A DNA stretch of 64,000 nt from Agrypnia vestita. Taxonomy: Eukaryota; Arthropoda; Insecta; Trichoptera; Phryganeidae. This document shows, in pieces, positions 30,330 through 42,014 of the stretch; within the stretch, counting starts at the first letter, position 1, and the number at the start of each line of letters is the position of its first letter. The notes under the pieces were generated by a model. The model did no database searches. It saw only the letters and a program-made list of their open reading frames with translations, and was not told the origin of the DNA. The stretch spans positions 62,001-126,000 of the forward strand of contig JADDOH010010908.1 in the NCBI GenBank assembly GCA_016648135.1, given 5' to 3'. The position numbers and the translations under genes were made by a program.

Positions 30330-30686
30330 TTAAAATTTTTCGGGTAATGAATTGAAAGTTTTAATTCCTACAAAGGAATAATGGTTCTGGGCTGCGCTTG
30401 TTTTATATTTGGGTGTTTATACATTTTGAAATAATCTTTTAGACCAGAATCCATTATATGTTTTTCTTTTAATTTTTGTAGTAATGATATTTTTTCAAAA
30501 ATTTCCGTAACACTAGTCGCACAAAATTATTGGAATAATCGTTTTGTAGGGTAGGAACAGTTTTTTTAAAATAACTTTAATTATGCTCTCTTGTGCTATT
30601 AAGAGTGTGTTTGATGATGTTTTATATGATCCTCCTCACCCAATGATACCATATTGTAGTATTGATTGAATTAATGCCTGATACAC
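30330..30686 (-). pseudogene. LINE-N protein fragment
   Basis: Minus-strand frame VYQALIQSILQYGIIG, an in-frame TGA where Trp is expected, GGSYKTSSNTLLIAQESI, IKVILKK, stop. In a following frame come KEKHIMDSGLKDYFKMYKH and IKQAQPRTIIP. The YGI.GWGG...L...Q..II...LKKP order is the region downstream of reverse transcriptase in jockey-like LINEs. A relative with the Trp intact is at 55950. Broken by several stops. Confidence 0.65.
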
Positions 30687-30767
30687 AGTTTTAAACACAT
30701 AAAAATATATTTGTTCACTTTGTCGCTGGACATAATTATTAATTTTAATTGGCTATAACTAGGGTTT

Positions 30768-30880
30768 CTATCCCGGGTCAACCCGGGAATAGATTCCCGA
30801 GAATACATGGGATATTCGAAACATCGAATCCCGGGAATGTTTGTGTCGAGTCCCGAGATTCGTAGTAATTTTGGAAGAGT
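30768..30880. repeat. Possible hAT-type end (CTAGGGTTTCTATCCCGGG)
   Basis: CTAGGGTTTC-TATCCCGGGTC-AACCCGGGAATAG and ATCGAATCCCGGGAATG recall the TAGGGAATGCAATCCCG MITEs at 37875 and elsewhere, with alternating CCCGGGA words. No second end or target duplication was found. Confidence 0.35.
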
Positions 30881-31085
30881 GTGAATAACGCCTTTCATTG
30901 TGTTAGTGAGCCTCAGTTTTGGATATATTTTTTTTAATGTACCATCACTCACAAAAATATACAAAACTAACTCTCTATGCCAAATTTTCAAAGATTATTT
31001 TATAAATAAATCTCACCCCTCAGACTGTATAAGTAATAGACATAGAATAAAAGGTCAGATAAAGATACCGTCTTAAAGAACCACC

Positions 31086-31232
31086 ATGGCACAACATCAT
31101 AATACATACTTGGGAGTTAAATGGTACAATACATTGTTGTCGCAAAACAAATTTCAAGAAAGGTACATTCCAAAATACGAACAGTTTAAGAAAGAAGTCA
31201 AATCCTTGATTTTGGAAAACGATGAATTGTAA
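31086..31232 (+). pseudogene. Likely LINE C-terminal fragment
   Basis: 48-codon frame: MAQHHNTYLGVKWYNTLLSQ, KFQERYIPKYEQFKKEVKSL, ILENDEL, stop at 31230. The arrangement (YLG...YN.L......I....FK...K..L) fits the final segment of jockey/CR1-like LINE proteins (G...YN.LP..I.....FK...K..L). No tail or boundaries visible. Tentative. Confidence 0.4.
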
Positions 31233-31355
31233 CACTGCCCACGTGTCTCAAATGGTTTCTACTTTTATACTTTAATTTAGCTTGTAAATACTCCTTCCAT
31301 AATCTCGAGCTTTGGCCCTTTTATGGGGTGTATAATGTCTATAAAAATGTTATAA

Positions 31356-31812
31356 TCTATACTAATATTATAAAGAGGAAAGATTTGATTGTGTGTTTGA
31401 ATTGAATAGGCTCCGAAACTACTGGACCGATTTGAAAAATTCTTTCACATTCAGAATCTTACATTATCCCTGATGAACATAGGCTATAGAATATTTTAAA
31501 AAATGTTAGGGATCCGTATGAAAACTTCGATAATGTAACTCAACGTGTGAAAAAATTACGAAAAATTGCGTACGCTGCGGAAATTATTGCTAATAGAGCA
31601 AAGTAATGTACTACAGTTTTATAGAGGACATTAATATCTACAAAAAAGTCTGCGATACCATATATCTAAGTATTACAGTTATGTTACAATAACTTATGTT
31701 AACATTAGATGGAAACATTGTTTTTTAGAGATCAGCGGACCCTTTGTTTTCCCTCACAAACTTATTTTTTACTTAATCCTTAACCCGTGCAACGCCGGGT
31801 ACGACCAGCTAG
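31356..31812 (+). mobile_element. Non-autonomous Helitron, family A (457 bp)
   Basis: 5' A|TCTATACTAATATTATAAAG; 3' CCCGTGCAACGCCGGGTACG-ACCAGCTAG|T, with hairpin CCCG/CGGG at 31784-31799. It matches the inverted copy at 22605-23072 throughout, and its 5' 27 bases match Helitron C at 57. No coding. Confidence 0.9.
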
Positions 31813-32398
31813 TTTATTATAAAAAACATTATGTACCTACTGTTTAAATAAATATAATAAATAAATATTATTTCGTTACTAGTTTCTTGTTATTATAAAT
31901 GGCATATTAATTGTATTTTTAATATCGCAGATAGTTTTGTTTGAAGGCTTTGACGGCAGACGGCTTCATAGTTCATATTCTACTAAGCCGTAAAGAAGAT
32001 GTACAAAGGCTGTATATCCAGGAACAGCGTTTAAATGAACATTTTCATTATTCCAATGTCAATTTCAACATCAAAATAACATTTTACGACAAACGTTTCA
32101 GCGAAATATCACAAAGCGGGCGGATCATTTTTTAGTCCTGCAGGAGCGAAGGTCTATTGTGTCAAATGTCTCATAAAGTATAGATTTTGTCGTTATCCTT
32201 GTAGCGGCAAAATTTGAGCCGTTCTTCGTTAAAGGACTTCCGGCGTAATCTTTTGTTTATTGGGAGACATTTTGTAAATTCGAACCCGGGAGAAAATGGA
32301 CCATAATAATGGATATGGACCATACTACGACAAATATATAAGAAGTACTAGAATATTTGTTTATAGAGAAGGTACCAGCAATCAATTTGATCATTAAA
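31813..32398. other. No recognised gene
   Basis: A plus-strand frame at 31941-32135 has no motif. Minus-strand words near 32160-32290 (INKRLRRKSFNEERLKFCRY-like) look coding-biased but I cannot assign them; they may belong to the PLE at 32399. Confidence 0.4.
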
Positions 32399-32995
32399 AC
32401 GTTCAGAATCTTCTGTGTATAGTTTTCTGGGATATTCTGCCGTGTATATGTGACCTCTCTGGCCAACGTTTCGGATCCCATTGCAGGGCTCACTTGCAAC
32501 ACTCACTCATCACATCAGGGCTGATGAAGTGTTGGTTAAGTATTGCCTTGCAATACCGTACCGAAGTCAGAGTGTCTCCAAGTTTGTGTTATGTTAAGTA
32601 CTGGATTGCAGTACCGTGTCGAAAGCAGGGTGTGTGTGTCTTGATGTAGTGTGTTATGTATGTATCTACTAACGGATGTCGGACTGTGCGGATCGTCGAT
32701 TTGATTTATCCTGCAGCGCCGGATACCACGATGTTTTTAACATAAGACCGTCATCCCTACTAATGTTTACCGGGTGCTTGTATACTTCAATTGCTTCTTT
32801 GACCAGGCGCGTGTGGTGACTTTTGGGCTTTCCTAGGATTTTCGGCTCACGTGAAAAATGGTGGCCCGCATCTAGAAAGCGCTCAGCCAATGCCGATTTT
32901 TCCGGGTGACCGAGTTTGCGTGCTCTTTTATGCTCATCAACCGTCTTTGAAATCGTGCGTGCTGTTTGTCCCACATACACAAACAGCATCTAATA
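32399..32995 (-). mobile_element. Penelope-like element 3' part, family 2
   Basis: Minus strand: GIY-YIG coding piece (32669-32989) followed by about 270 bp of terminal sequence that ends in the block shared with 12964-13196 (GATCCGAAACGTTGGCCAGAGAGG...CAGAAGATTCTGAAC). 5' truncated at about 32995, next to a LINE tail. Confidence 0.8.
32669..32989 (-). pseudogene. PLE GIY-YIG endonuclease domain
   Basis: Open frame of 106 codons: LFVYVGQTARTISKTVDEHK, RARKLGHPEKSALAERFLDA, GHHFSREPKILGK, LVKEAIEVYKHPVNISRDDG and LKTSWYPAL. This is the GIY-YIG nuclease that PLE proteins carry at their C-terminus. The YVGQT second half of the signature, the conserved Arg/His region (EH.R), and the E of VKEAIE are visible. 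The first half (G-[IV]-Y) and all of the reverse transcriptase are lost upstream. The frame is clean, so decay is mainly truncation. Confidence 0.85.
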
Positions 32996-33004
32996 GAAAA
33001 ATAA

Positions 33005-33780
33005 TCACGGATTTAATGATACTATATTTTTTATTTTATTGTTTTTTATTTTATTTTATTTTTATTTTATTTATTCATGGGAAACTAGCAGTACATATAA
33101 AAATCAGATAACACATGATTATTGAGTAGTATAGAGACCATCATACATTTTCCACAGACTTAACATGTTATGTATTAACAAATAGCAAAAATAACTTAAG
33201 TTATACAAAAAAAACACACAAAAAAGTTAAAGTTTGAGTTACGAACAAACTATGAAGGTAAAAAAGGAATAAGGAATGGATAGTAAAGACAGATCTACTT
33301 AGTAAAAAGGAGAAGAGATAATAAGATAAAGAATTGCAATAGATATATGTATAGCATAAAGATATTTATTTATTTTTATTTATTTATTTTATTAATTACA
33401 CGGCTTAATAGCCTTTTACAACAGGTTTATACATAATTAAAATACAACAAACGATTAAATGTAAAAGAAAAATAAAGGGTATAAATGTAAAAAAGTATAT
33501 ATACATAGTTTAAACATAATACATAATACATCAATACATCTGCATATACATATACGAGGTCTGGACAAAAGAAAAAAGGTGAATTAAAATAAGACACAAG
33601 ATAAAAATTACATACACGAAGTCTGGAAAAATAAAAAGAAGATGGATTGGATGGAAGAGGGAAAAAAAAGGTTTTTGACTCAGGTGAATATCCAAGAGTT
33701 TTAAATTCATAGATTGATGAATTGAAAAGATCCAAGTCGTTGAATATAGTGTTGAACTAATTAGACGAGCGATATATAAA
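33005..33780 (-). mobile_element. LINE-J 3' UTR and tail, split by a second LINE tail
   Basis: Minus strand: 3' UTR blocks also found contiguously at 56880-57420 and inverted at 61990-62385, ending in a (TAAAA)n tail at 33005-33075. A separate LINE 3' end with its own (AAAT)n tail (33361-33530, TTATTAATTACACGGCTTAATAG) interrupts the UTR. Confidence 0.65.
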
Positions 33781-33783
33781 AGA

Positions 33784-34114
33784 GTTTTGCCGGGAGTTGG
33801 TATTACAGTGTGAAAGGCTCAAAGTCTCTAGTGGATCTTCCGGGTACCCTCAGGGAGATGCACTGCAGCAATGCCGGTCAGTCAATCTTAGGAGGTAGCT
33901 AGTTTATGAAGAAATATAACATCAGCAGTATTTCTACGATTGACCAGGGGTGTGTGTCAAAGAAGATCGCGGAATCTACGTTACTAATGTGAATACGATG
34001 GGAACGAAAGTCGAGATGTTTTATGAATCTTTTCTGAACACTTTCGATTCTGAATATTTTGACTATGTCCAAATTTTTCAGAACAGAACTGGATTGTTGT
34101 CGCAGGGACATCAA
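33784..34114 (-). pseudogene. LINE-J protein C-terminal fragment
   Basis: Minus strand: SVLKNLDIVKIFRIESVQKR, FIKHLDFRSHRIHIS, then after stops RVPGRSTRDFEPFTL and FNDLDLF. VQ.RF...L......SL..RR......L and VP.RS.R are hallmarks of the last domain of insect jockey/CR1-like LINEs; 59197-59553 has the better copy. Stops in frame; the start of the protein is absent. Confidence 0.6.
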
Positions 34115-34744
34115 TAATCAATTAATGTATATTATAGATTTCTGAATGTTCTGAAAAATTTGGACATACTCAAAATATTCTGAATGAAAATACTGGTAAA
34201 AAAAAGGAGTTTAATAAATTGAAATAATATTTCTGGCGTATACTAGTGTAATGTTAGAAATTCGGATGAATTCCATTAGACAAGATAAAGTTTATAGCTA
34301 AAAAAGTCCAAAATCAAATATAGATGTCTTATTTGAAAACTCTCAGATGAAACGTGGCGTATAATTGAAATATATACAACTTCCAAAAATTAATAGACAC
34401 GGTATTCTATCATGGGTGGAAATGGCGAACGTTATATATGTGTAAAGTGATCACTTAAGCCAACCGTACCATAGGTCGTAAGTCCTATGTACACCCATAA
34501 AGACTTCTATACCTACTCTCCCTTAATAAAAAAAATATACAGTTTCGTCTCTGTGAGACATCTGTAATATACATTAATTGAGTTTCGATTATGTTAATAT
34601 GAACTTGATATCCGGGGTTCCAGACCTGAGATGCATACTTAAGGATACTCCTAACAAAGGATCTTAGTAAAGGATCTTCATAGTGTGTATTTATTATATA
34701 TCAAATTATAAATAGTTACCTTGATGTACAGATAACAGTTCCCA
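34115..34744. repeat. Repeat R1 copies, rearranged
   Basis: TGTATATTATAGATTTCTGAATG, ATCATGGGTGGAAATGGCGAACG, AAGTGATCACTTAAGCCAACC, GTCCTATGTACACCC and AGACTTCTATACCTACTCTCCC follow the order of the R1 copy at 35300-35765. Several breaks. Confidence 0.6.
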
Positions 34745-35296
34745 TTAGAATCGCCTCAATATATAGTATCTTTCATTTATTTTTTTATTACGAATATCCG
34801 ATACTTCTTCTCCAATACCATTATTCTTCTTATGGTGCAATTTCATTTTGGAGGCTGCAGGGAACAACTGAGTCAAGTTACACTTATAACAGTCCCTCAA
34901 GTTACGCAACCGTGTGATGCGGCGTCTTCCTACGCTTCTTTTACACTTATTTCGCCCTGGATGATGAGTTGGTTTAGAGTTTAGACTATATATTGGTCCT
35001 CTCATAATATGTCCGAGACCTATCTTGATAGTTCGCAGCACCTCTCGGTTTTTTTTCACACGCCGGAGGACTTCATCATTCGTCACTCTATCCACCCAGG
35101 AAACTTTCAATATGCGTCTGTAGATCCATATCTCAAAAGCCTCGACTTTGCGGATTAGTTCTTGGTTAAGTGTCCATGCCTCCACCCCATATAGGAGAAT
35201 GCCAGAAATGTAACACCGAACCATACGCATTCTAAGTTGTAGGCTTAGGTCACGGTTATAAAATAACGATTGATTATAACGTACAATATTCTTCAT
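34745..35296 (-). pseudogene. LINE-e reverse transcriptase C-terminus, uninterrupted copy
   Basis: Open frame of 183 codons: NQSLFYNRDLSLQLRMRMVR, CYISGILLYGVEAWTLNQEL, VEAFEIWIYRRILKVSWVDR, VTNDEVLRRVKKNREVLRTI, GHIMRGPIYS and SVGRRRITRLRNLRDCYKCN. It shows how the split pieces at 21286 and 49425 join. The domain follows the reverse transcriptase palm in this LINE superfamily. The palm, endonuclease and start are lost. A small frame slip near GLGHIMRG is likely. Confidence 0.85.
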
Positions 35297-35299
35297 TCG

Positions 35300-35765
35300 T
35301 AGAACAATGCAGACATATATTCAGACTGCAAATCTAAATTCAAAAAGTAAATTCGGATGAATTTCATTACACACAATAAAGTATATTGCTCCCAAAATTC
35401 CGTAAATCAATTGTAGATTTTCTCATTAGCGACATCTGTGGGGATTTAGGGGAATGAAAATGGCTTTGTACAGGCCGCATGGAAAAAGGCGCTTACAACT
35501 CATATATGAAAGCTTCACGCAATTTGAACATATATACAACTTCCAAAAAATGAATAAGCATGGTATATTCTATCATGGGTGGAAATGGCGAATTTTACAA
35601 TTGTGTAAAGTGATCACTTAAGCCAACCATAAAAAGACAGGTCATAAGTCCTGTTACACCCAAATGACTTCTATACCTACTTTCCCATAATTAATACAGT
35701 TTCGTCTCTGTGAGATATCTATAATATACACTAATTGAGTAAATTTTATTACAATTGACAATATG
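35300..35765 (-). repeat. Repeat R1, near-complete copy
   Basis: Matches 45305-45745 in the opposite orientation: TTTTCTCATTAGCGACATCTGTGGGGATTT, ATCATGGGTGGAAATGGCGAA, AAGTGATCACTTAAGCCAACCATA, ACAGTTTCGTCTCTGTGAGATATCTATAATATACA. No coding. Confidence 0.75.
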
Positions 35766-35789
35766 ATCATTGATGCAACAGATAAAACA

Positions 35790-36290
35790 ACTTCCTTGAT
35801 TCTCCTCTCCTTCCTGGGTTTCAATCCCTGGGATTGGTTTGCAGCAATGCACATCTCCTTCTCCATTCTTCTCGGTCTCCGGCGATGCTCTTCAGCTCTG
35901 TGTAGGAGGCACATTCATATCTTGGCACACTTACTTGCTCAAGATATTCACGGCGAGGGCGCCCTCTGGCAATCTTTCCCTCTCCATTCTCTCCAGTATA
36001 GTTTTGAGCAGGTTTTAATGGCGTAAAATATGCCCCATCCATTTTGCACGCCTTTTTGAGATGGTATTCTTCATGTGCCTGGTTTCATCGATCCTGCTGA
36101 GAACCTCTTCATTCGTAATGTGGTCTCACCAGGAAATTCCTAGGGCACGTCTGTAGGTCCACATCACGAAGGCTTCTAATCGTTTTTTTTTCTCTGTCGC
36201 CAATGCACCATGTCTCACACCCGTACAGCAAAATACTCCACACATAAGTTTTTATTAATTGCTTGCGAAGCTTCAGGTTTATATTATTGG
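35790..36290 (-). pseudogene. LINE reverse transcriptase C-terminal remnant
   Basis: Minus strand: GDREKKRLEAFVMWTYRRAL, GISW, an in-frame stop, DHITNEEVLSRIDE, KWMGHILRH, then in another frame KIARGRPRREYLEQVS, ASYTELKSIAGDREEWRRR. FVMWTYRRAL...HITNEEVL is the homologue of the FEMWIYRR domain in other LINEs here. The tail matches 4795-4929. Broken by at least one stop and one frameshift. Confidence 0.75.
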
Positions 36291-37866
36291 AATCAAAATC
36301 TTTGATTTTTTGTTATTAATTGATTAATTGATTTTTTGTTATGATTATACCTTTGTAATATTATAATATATTATAATCCTTATAATATAAATGCGCTACA
36401 AATGGTGTAAGTATTGTACGTATTTCCATTGCCAGCTTAAAAAAAATGGCCTACAGGTTGTTTTAAAATACATGCAGATAATATTTAATGTGTAGAAATA
36501 TTATACACATAAAATAAAAACGGTCACATATAAAAACAAAGTATTTATTATAATATTTATACACGTTTATCAATTTATAATATACATATGTGTGTTTCAA
36601 AATTGTCTGAAAAACGCCATATTATTTTTTGTTACTAGTCAACCTAGCTGTCATTGACAGTTAGTATGATATTATTTAGATGACATTCTATTATATCATC
36701 AGGCACAAAATGTATTGGCATGCCATGCCTGAGTTTGTGCTAAAATAAATTAAAGAGTTGAGCTAAACCCGTTCTTTAGGAAGGAGGGTTGGGTCACAAC
36801 GTAAGAATGTTCCCCTCACGTACGTTTAAAAAACGTTAGCGTTAGCCCGCTGTCAAAGATAACTGGCTCGCGTGCGTGCTGGCATCGCTTTCAACAGAAA
36901 CTAGCGGCAGCCCGTCAAAAACGACGGAACACGATTCGCGTCTTTGCTAAGCCCTAGTATATATTTCTAGCATCTTTTTGGCGCTCCACGGAGAGGCGGC
37001 CGTGGCAACACACGTGAAACGGCCGGTACGGATTTGGTGGCCCGGGATTCAAGCCCCATCTCCGGCCGTTTTTTGGCCGTGAATTCGAACCAAATTACGG
37101 ACGTTACACGAAGTAACGGGGACACACAACGAAATTATTATGTTTGATGTTTGTTTAAGATGTGACGAGAATGTTCGACCAGTTTCTCCACATTTCTAGT
37201 GATTTATGGTTTGTTGGAGAGTAGTGTAGCTGATTCTTTATTCATGTGGACTTTTTTTCAATAATGCGCAGTTACCATTGTATTAGATCCTCGTGATAAT
37301 ATTTTTTTATATTATAAGTTTTTAAAAATAAAATAAAAATTCCTTTTGAAATCTAATCTCTTAAGTAAAAACTTCTTCTTGTAATAAAGCTCGACTTATT
37401 TTGTAAGCCGTTATACTTTTCAAGAATATTTAGTTTGACCTTTTGATAACGATTTCAGAATTAACAAGCTCGTAATGTTTTTTTAAGCAAGTCAAAGTCG
37501 CGTACCAAGAAATTTATACTTTGTGTTTGTTTTTGGGTTGTATGTAATCTTTAACCGGTTACAGAATAACCGTTATTTGAGAGAAAAAAAGGTACATTTT
37601 TTATGATAAATAAATTATAAATAACTAGCCATTATAGCCCGTTGAAAATGACGTACTTAGTGGTATACATTTTGGCTGTCCAGGCTGTCAGAACAGTGCA
37701 ATCTAGCTAAACTCAGAGTCTTGATAGCTGTAGTGATGCATTTTGTTGCATAGAGCATTATGTTTTTTTTCTTTGTATACTTTAGTGCATTCACCGTCAA
37801 GTAGCGTTAGGGACAGACATTATTACATTCATGATTAAGTTTTTTTTTTTTTGTTTTTTATACATC
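36291..37866. other. No gene seen; longest apparently unique stretch
   Basis: No frame with a recognisable product and no copies elsewhere in the window. A G+C-richer core (36780-37110) contains two GGCCGT-rich inverted words (ACGGCCGG, CCGGCCGT). Possibly host intergenic DNA. Confidence 0.4.
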
Positions 37867-37874
37867 GTCGTCAC

Positions 37875-38375
37875 TGGGGAATGCAATCCCGATCCCGCGA
37901 GATCTCGAGGCGTTTTACGAGATCAATCCCGAACCGAAAATCGGACAAGATTATCGGAATTATCGGGATTGATAAATATTTTTTATGTTTTGCATGTTTA
38001 ATTGTGTATGTCTATAGAGCTTTTAAAACTTATGTTCATGTCACATTCAAATAATGAAAATAGCTTTGAATAATATTTGCTGTATTTTATCAACCTAACA
38101 TAGTAATAAAAACTACTACTAACTCTACTGCACTGACTGATTGATGGTTGGAAAAACGCCTACAAAAACTTTAATGCGATGATTAATAATGAACATTTTA
38201 TTAAAATTGCTGATATAAAAATGCAAGGCGTTGTCGTTAATTGCTATTCAGCTCTATAAACGAACAAAAACACAAAAGTGTTCGGGATCCCGATCCCTAG
38301 GTATCCCGCGGGATAGTAATTTCTAATCTCGGGGGAACCCGAAAGGGTAATCCCGACTCGGGATTGCATTCCCTA
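37875..38375. mobile_element. hAT MITE (TAGGGAATGC family), 501 bp
   Basis: Ends TGGGGAATGCAATCCCGATC and the complement of ACTCGGGATTGCATTCCCTA, flanked by the perfect 8-bp duplication GTCGTCAC (37867-37874, 38376-38383). Eight-base duplications and a YAGGG start identify hAT. No coding. Other copies: 49713, 54339, 60083. Confidence 0.95.
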
Positions 38376-38504
38376 GTCGTCACTTGCGTCACCTGTTTAC
38401 ATCGGCGACGGATATTATTTCATATAGAATCATGGATTTTGATGCTAAGAAAAAATTAAGAGAGATGTTGACAAATCAACTAATACAATTTAGGATATAG
38501 TTTT

Positions 38505-38700
38505 CAATTCAATTCAATTCTATTATTCAATTTATTTGTTATATAACATTTATATTACATTCATTTAATTCGTAAATGTTACAAGATTTAATTAACATAT
38601 ATATAAAATAATTATAATCAAAGGTGTAGGAGAATCACGCTTCGGAAAACCCTCAAAGATATGGAACAGATCAATGTTCAGAGTAATATTGTTTAGGTTT
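38505..38700 (-). repeat. LINE-M 3' UTR fragment
   Basis: AATTCAATTCAATTC tail and AAAGGTGTAGGAGAATCACGCTTCGGAAAACCC match 58915-59070 next to the LINE-M coding end. Truncated by MITE-G. Confidence 0.7.
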
Positions 38701-39207
38701 AATACCCATAAAAACCAAGTTTTTATTATACTCCCTTTCTTTAATAATTAAAGACGAATTAAAACATATAACATAACACTGAACTTACAGTAATTTAATA
38801 TATTTCTAAAATGTCAGATGTTTTGAGCTTTGATACGACACATGCTTTGAAGATTAAATTCTAAAAACATTTGTCAGTCAATTTAGATTTTCGACATTCG
38901 TAGTGAAGTACCCATTTTGTATATCGACGGAGTAATTCATATTTAGAAAATATTCCGCGACGTTATCGGGCCGCCGTTGCTAATCAAACTTTTCTAATGA
39001 TTCCAATTTGAAAAGACCAATAAAAATTTTAAAAATTCGATATTATACTATAATTATATATTTTTTTAACGAAAATTTGATAGATCTTCTTGATCGTCGC
39101 CAAGAGTCTACTTGCCAATTTTCAGCTCGATTAGATCACGGGAAAAGGGTCAAAAATCGATCCAAAGTTTTTTTGACGCCACGAGTTAATATAAAGGGAG
39201 TAAAAAT
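38700..39207 (-). mobile_element. MITE-G, long subfamily
   Basis: ACCCATAAAAACCAAGTTTTTATTATACTCCCTTT at the left, TAATATAAAGGGAGTAAAAA at the right; interior as in 11769-12318 inverted. Confidence 0.85.
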
Positions 39208-39960
39208 ATACAGTTTTGTCTGTGTGAGACATCTATAATATATTTCAATTGATTACTGATGTCTCTGTGACCAAGGGCGGATCCAGCTTTGGCGCCAGGG
39301 GGGGGTCACATAGTCGTGATCAAGTCACAAGAAGTTATAATTTAATTTTGATAATAATGGATACTTACAAGTAAAACGTAGGTATTTTATTAATAAATGT
39401 AACTACCTACTGTACTTAAAAATACCTACCTATATTTAAATAACAAAATCAATTTTTCTTTTACGTCTTCTCCCGAAACGCGTTATCACTTCATCTACTA
39501 CAATGGGTACGTTTTTATGGACGTGGAGAAGTGGCAGTCCGGTTAGACATTCTTCAACCATTGAAACTCTTAGTTACGATTTGATTCTTCGCAACGTAGA
39601 GAAAGATCTTTCCGCTGTCTCTACACTAACAGGTAGTGTAGCCATAATACATAAAAATCTTCTTATATTAGGATACATCTCAATATCGCAATTTAAAATA
39701 AGGTCGGAAATCGACTGCGGTATGTCCTGACTCCGCTGCCACTTCACCATCCACAGCCGATATTCGTTAACAACGACAGAAACTGGAGTATTATCTAGTA
39801 ACAATGTATAATCGGTTGCTAGTTGTTTCACAGTTTCAATGTCTTGATTACTGTATTCGCTTTTTGGCATGAAAACGCTTAGTTGAAACAAATTAAGTAT
39901 TTCAAGAGACAGACGATGCTGTAGGTCACTTATTATTGAATCCAGAAGAGGGATGTATAT

Positions 39961-42014
39961 TAGGGTGTCCCGTCCATGTATGAGAAAAAAAAAATTCAGC
40001 TACACAATCACAAGAGGTATCAAAATTTGCGTAATTTTACACAAATGGCGAAAAAGGTAACAAAAAATAGAATTGTTTGTCATCTTGAGGGCTCTACCGA
40101 GCTTTGAAGTTTTGTAAATTTTACGTTTTTGTAGAGTTAAACCGTTTGCCTAAAATAATAAAAAAATCATGTTTAAAAGGTATTTTAGTATTGAAATTAA
40201 TGAAATTAAGCAAATAAAATAAACAAAATATAGATTATAATCAATGACAAAAACTAAATTTTTTAACTTATTTTTGTGACCAAAATTTGGCATTTCTGCT
40301 CTAGATCTTGGTTCTAATAAAGCCATCTCTAGGAGTAACGTCAGTTACACTTTGTGAGGCATCTGTTATATTCTCTAGGACCCGAAGTGCAACCATCTAA
40401 GGTCAAGAATAAATGACGAAGGGGTAACTCATTGACATGAAGCATACAAACACACCATTGTAACGGTCTCTGCAAATACTCCTTCAAATATTGAATCACG
40501 CCACTCTTCCAATCGGTGTTAGTTGCAGTTCCGTCACATTCGTCACGTCATCTTAATTCCAACCTCGACCCTCTATTAAAGTTGTGATCGAAGTAAGAAT
40601 TCCCTTTGCAGTGCCACGTCTTTCGGTATTGTGTGTCCCAAATAAATTTATCCAGACTGTGCTAAAATTGAGATGTGGTCTTCTAAAACTTCTTTGCGAT
40701 GGACTTTTCGTCCATCAAAGTAAATGCTTTTTATAACAATACCTCTAATATCTTTTGAAGCTTCCGGGCTTTAGATACATCTCTGTAGATCTTATTTTTA
40801 TAAATAACCAGAGTTCAATCTTCGGTAGAAACCAAGCCGACGTCAGTCAAAACCGCAGAAGTAACAGCAGCAGCAGATTGCGTGGATAAACCGTATCTAT
40901 CACAGATTTTAGCATTATGCCTCTGTTATCGGATTCGTTTCTGGAGAAGATTCACGTACTGAATCTTCATCACAATTTGCTGAGACAGAATCGGTTTCTT
41001 CAGTAAAACACGACTTTTTTGCTACCCTTATCTTGTCGTTTAATTAATCTAGCCGTTTCTTTCTTATCAAAACCGCTTATAACCATTTTCCTATCATTTA
41101 TTTGATCCAACAAAAACTTCTCTCATTGATGTTAACTTTCTTAGGTTTTAGACACGAACAAGATTCAAATGAAGTGCATTTACAAGTGGAAACGTCAAAA
41201 AGTTTCTCAGATGACTAAAAAACATTTCAGTTTATTTTCAAAACTATCATTTCGTTTGTTTTTGGGGTATCTTTTCAAATTGAGATACTTTTCGAAATTG
41301 GATTTCACTAATTAAATAACTCGTTCCTTAGTTGAAACTGGAATCGAAGTTTTGGTCCAAATATTGTTGATCTCTTCGGAAACAATCACATATATATCTG
41401 ATTTGGATGAATCTTTTCAATTATACGTGAATTTCAGGTCGTTTTTGACAAATAAAATAAATTAAATAACGTCCCTTATAGTTGGTAGCTGCTGATTGTC
41501 AAATTCTTTGTATGGTCCGAACATAGCAATCAAGTAATCTGACTACGCTTCGAACTTATTTAAAAATCACAAAATCCGCTTTTACTACTGTAACAATCGC
41601 CATGGTACTTTTATGGCATAAAAATTATTTTGGCTACGAAGAAAACACTCGCGAGTCAAGTCAAGAAAGTCCTCAAAACAAGTTCAAACTTGAGGGTATT
41701 TGCAGGTTGAAACCTAACAAATTCGAAGTTGCTGGTAACGTGTTGTTGCATGCAAATCGAAACGTCATGTATGATTTACACCTAAATAGAATAAATAGTA
41801 AATATTTTTTGTATTTAGTTCAGGAGCCAAAATTGAGGACAGCGAAATATCACCATAAAAATGTCAATTTTTCAAAACTTTGTAGATCGGTAGAACCCTG
41901 AAGATATAGTTTTATTTTATTTATAAATTATTTTGGTAATTAATGCTTAATTACGCAAATTTTGAAAGGTCTTGTGTTAAGATAAGGCAAAATAAAATTT
42001 ATCGGGACAGCCTA
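39961..42014 (-). mobile_element. Nested hAT-like element, 2054 bp
   Basis: Ends TAGGGTGTCCCG and the complement of CGGGACAGCCTA, flanked by the perfect 8-bp duplication ATGTATAT (39953-39960, 42015-42022). The TAGGG start and 8-base duplication fit hAT. The minus strand holds a degenerate transposase-like frame. It inserted within the transposase of the outer hAT. Confidence 0.95.
40300..41460 (-). pseudogene. Degenerate transposase-like protein of the nested element
   Basis: Minus-strand words, with frame changes between them: CDGTATNTDWKSGVIQYL, LQRPLQWCVCMLHVNELPLR and HLFLTLDGCTSGPREYNR. The CDGT..NT.WK and LH.NELPLRH..LDG..SGP motifs occur in an uncharacterised protein family common in aphid and beetle genomes. 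The CDGT Asp could be a DDE catalytic residue. Further upstream (to about 41460) coding bias continues but I cannot align it. Several frameshifts. A plus-strand open frame at 41602-41901 is unassigned. Confidence 0.6.
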
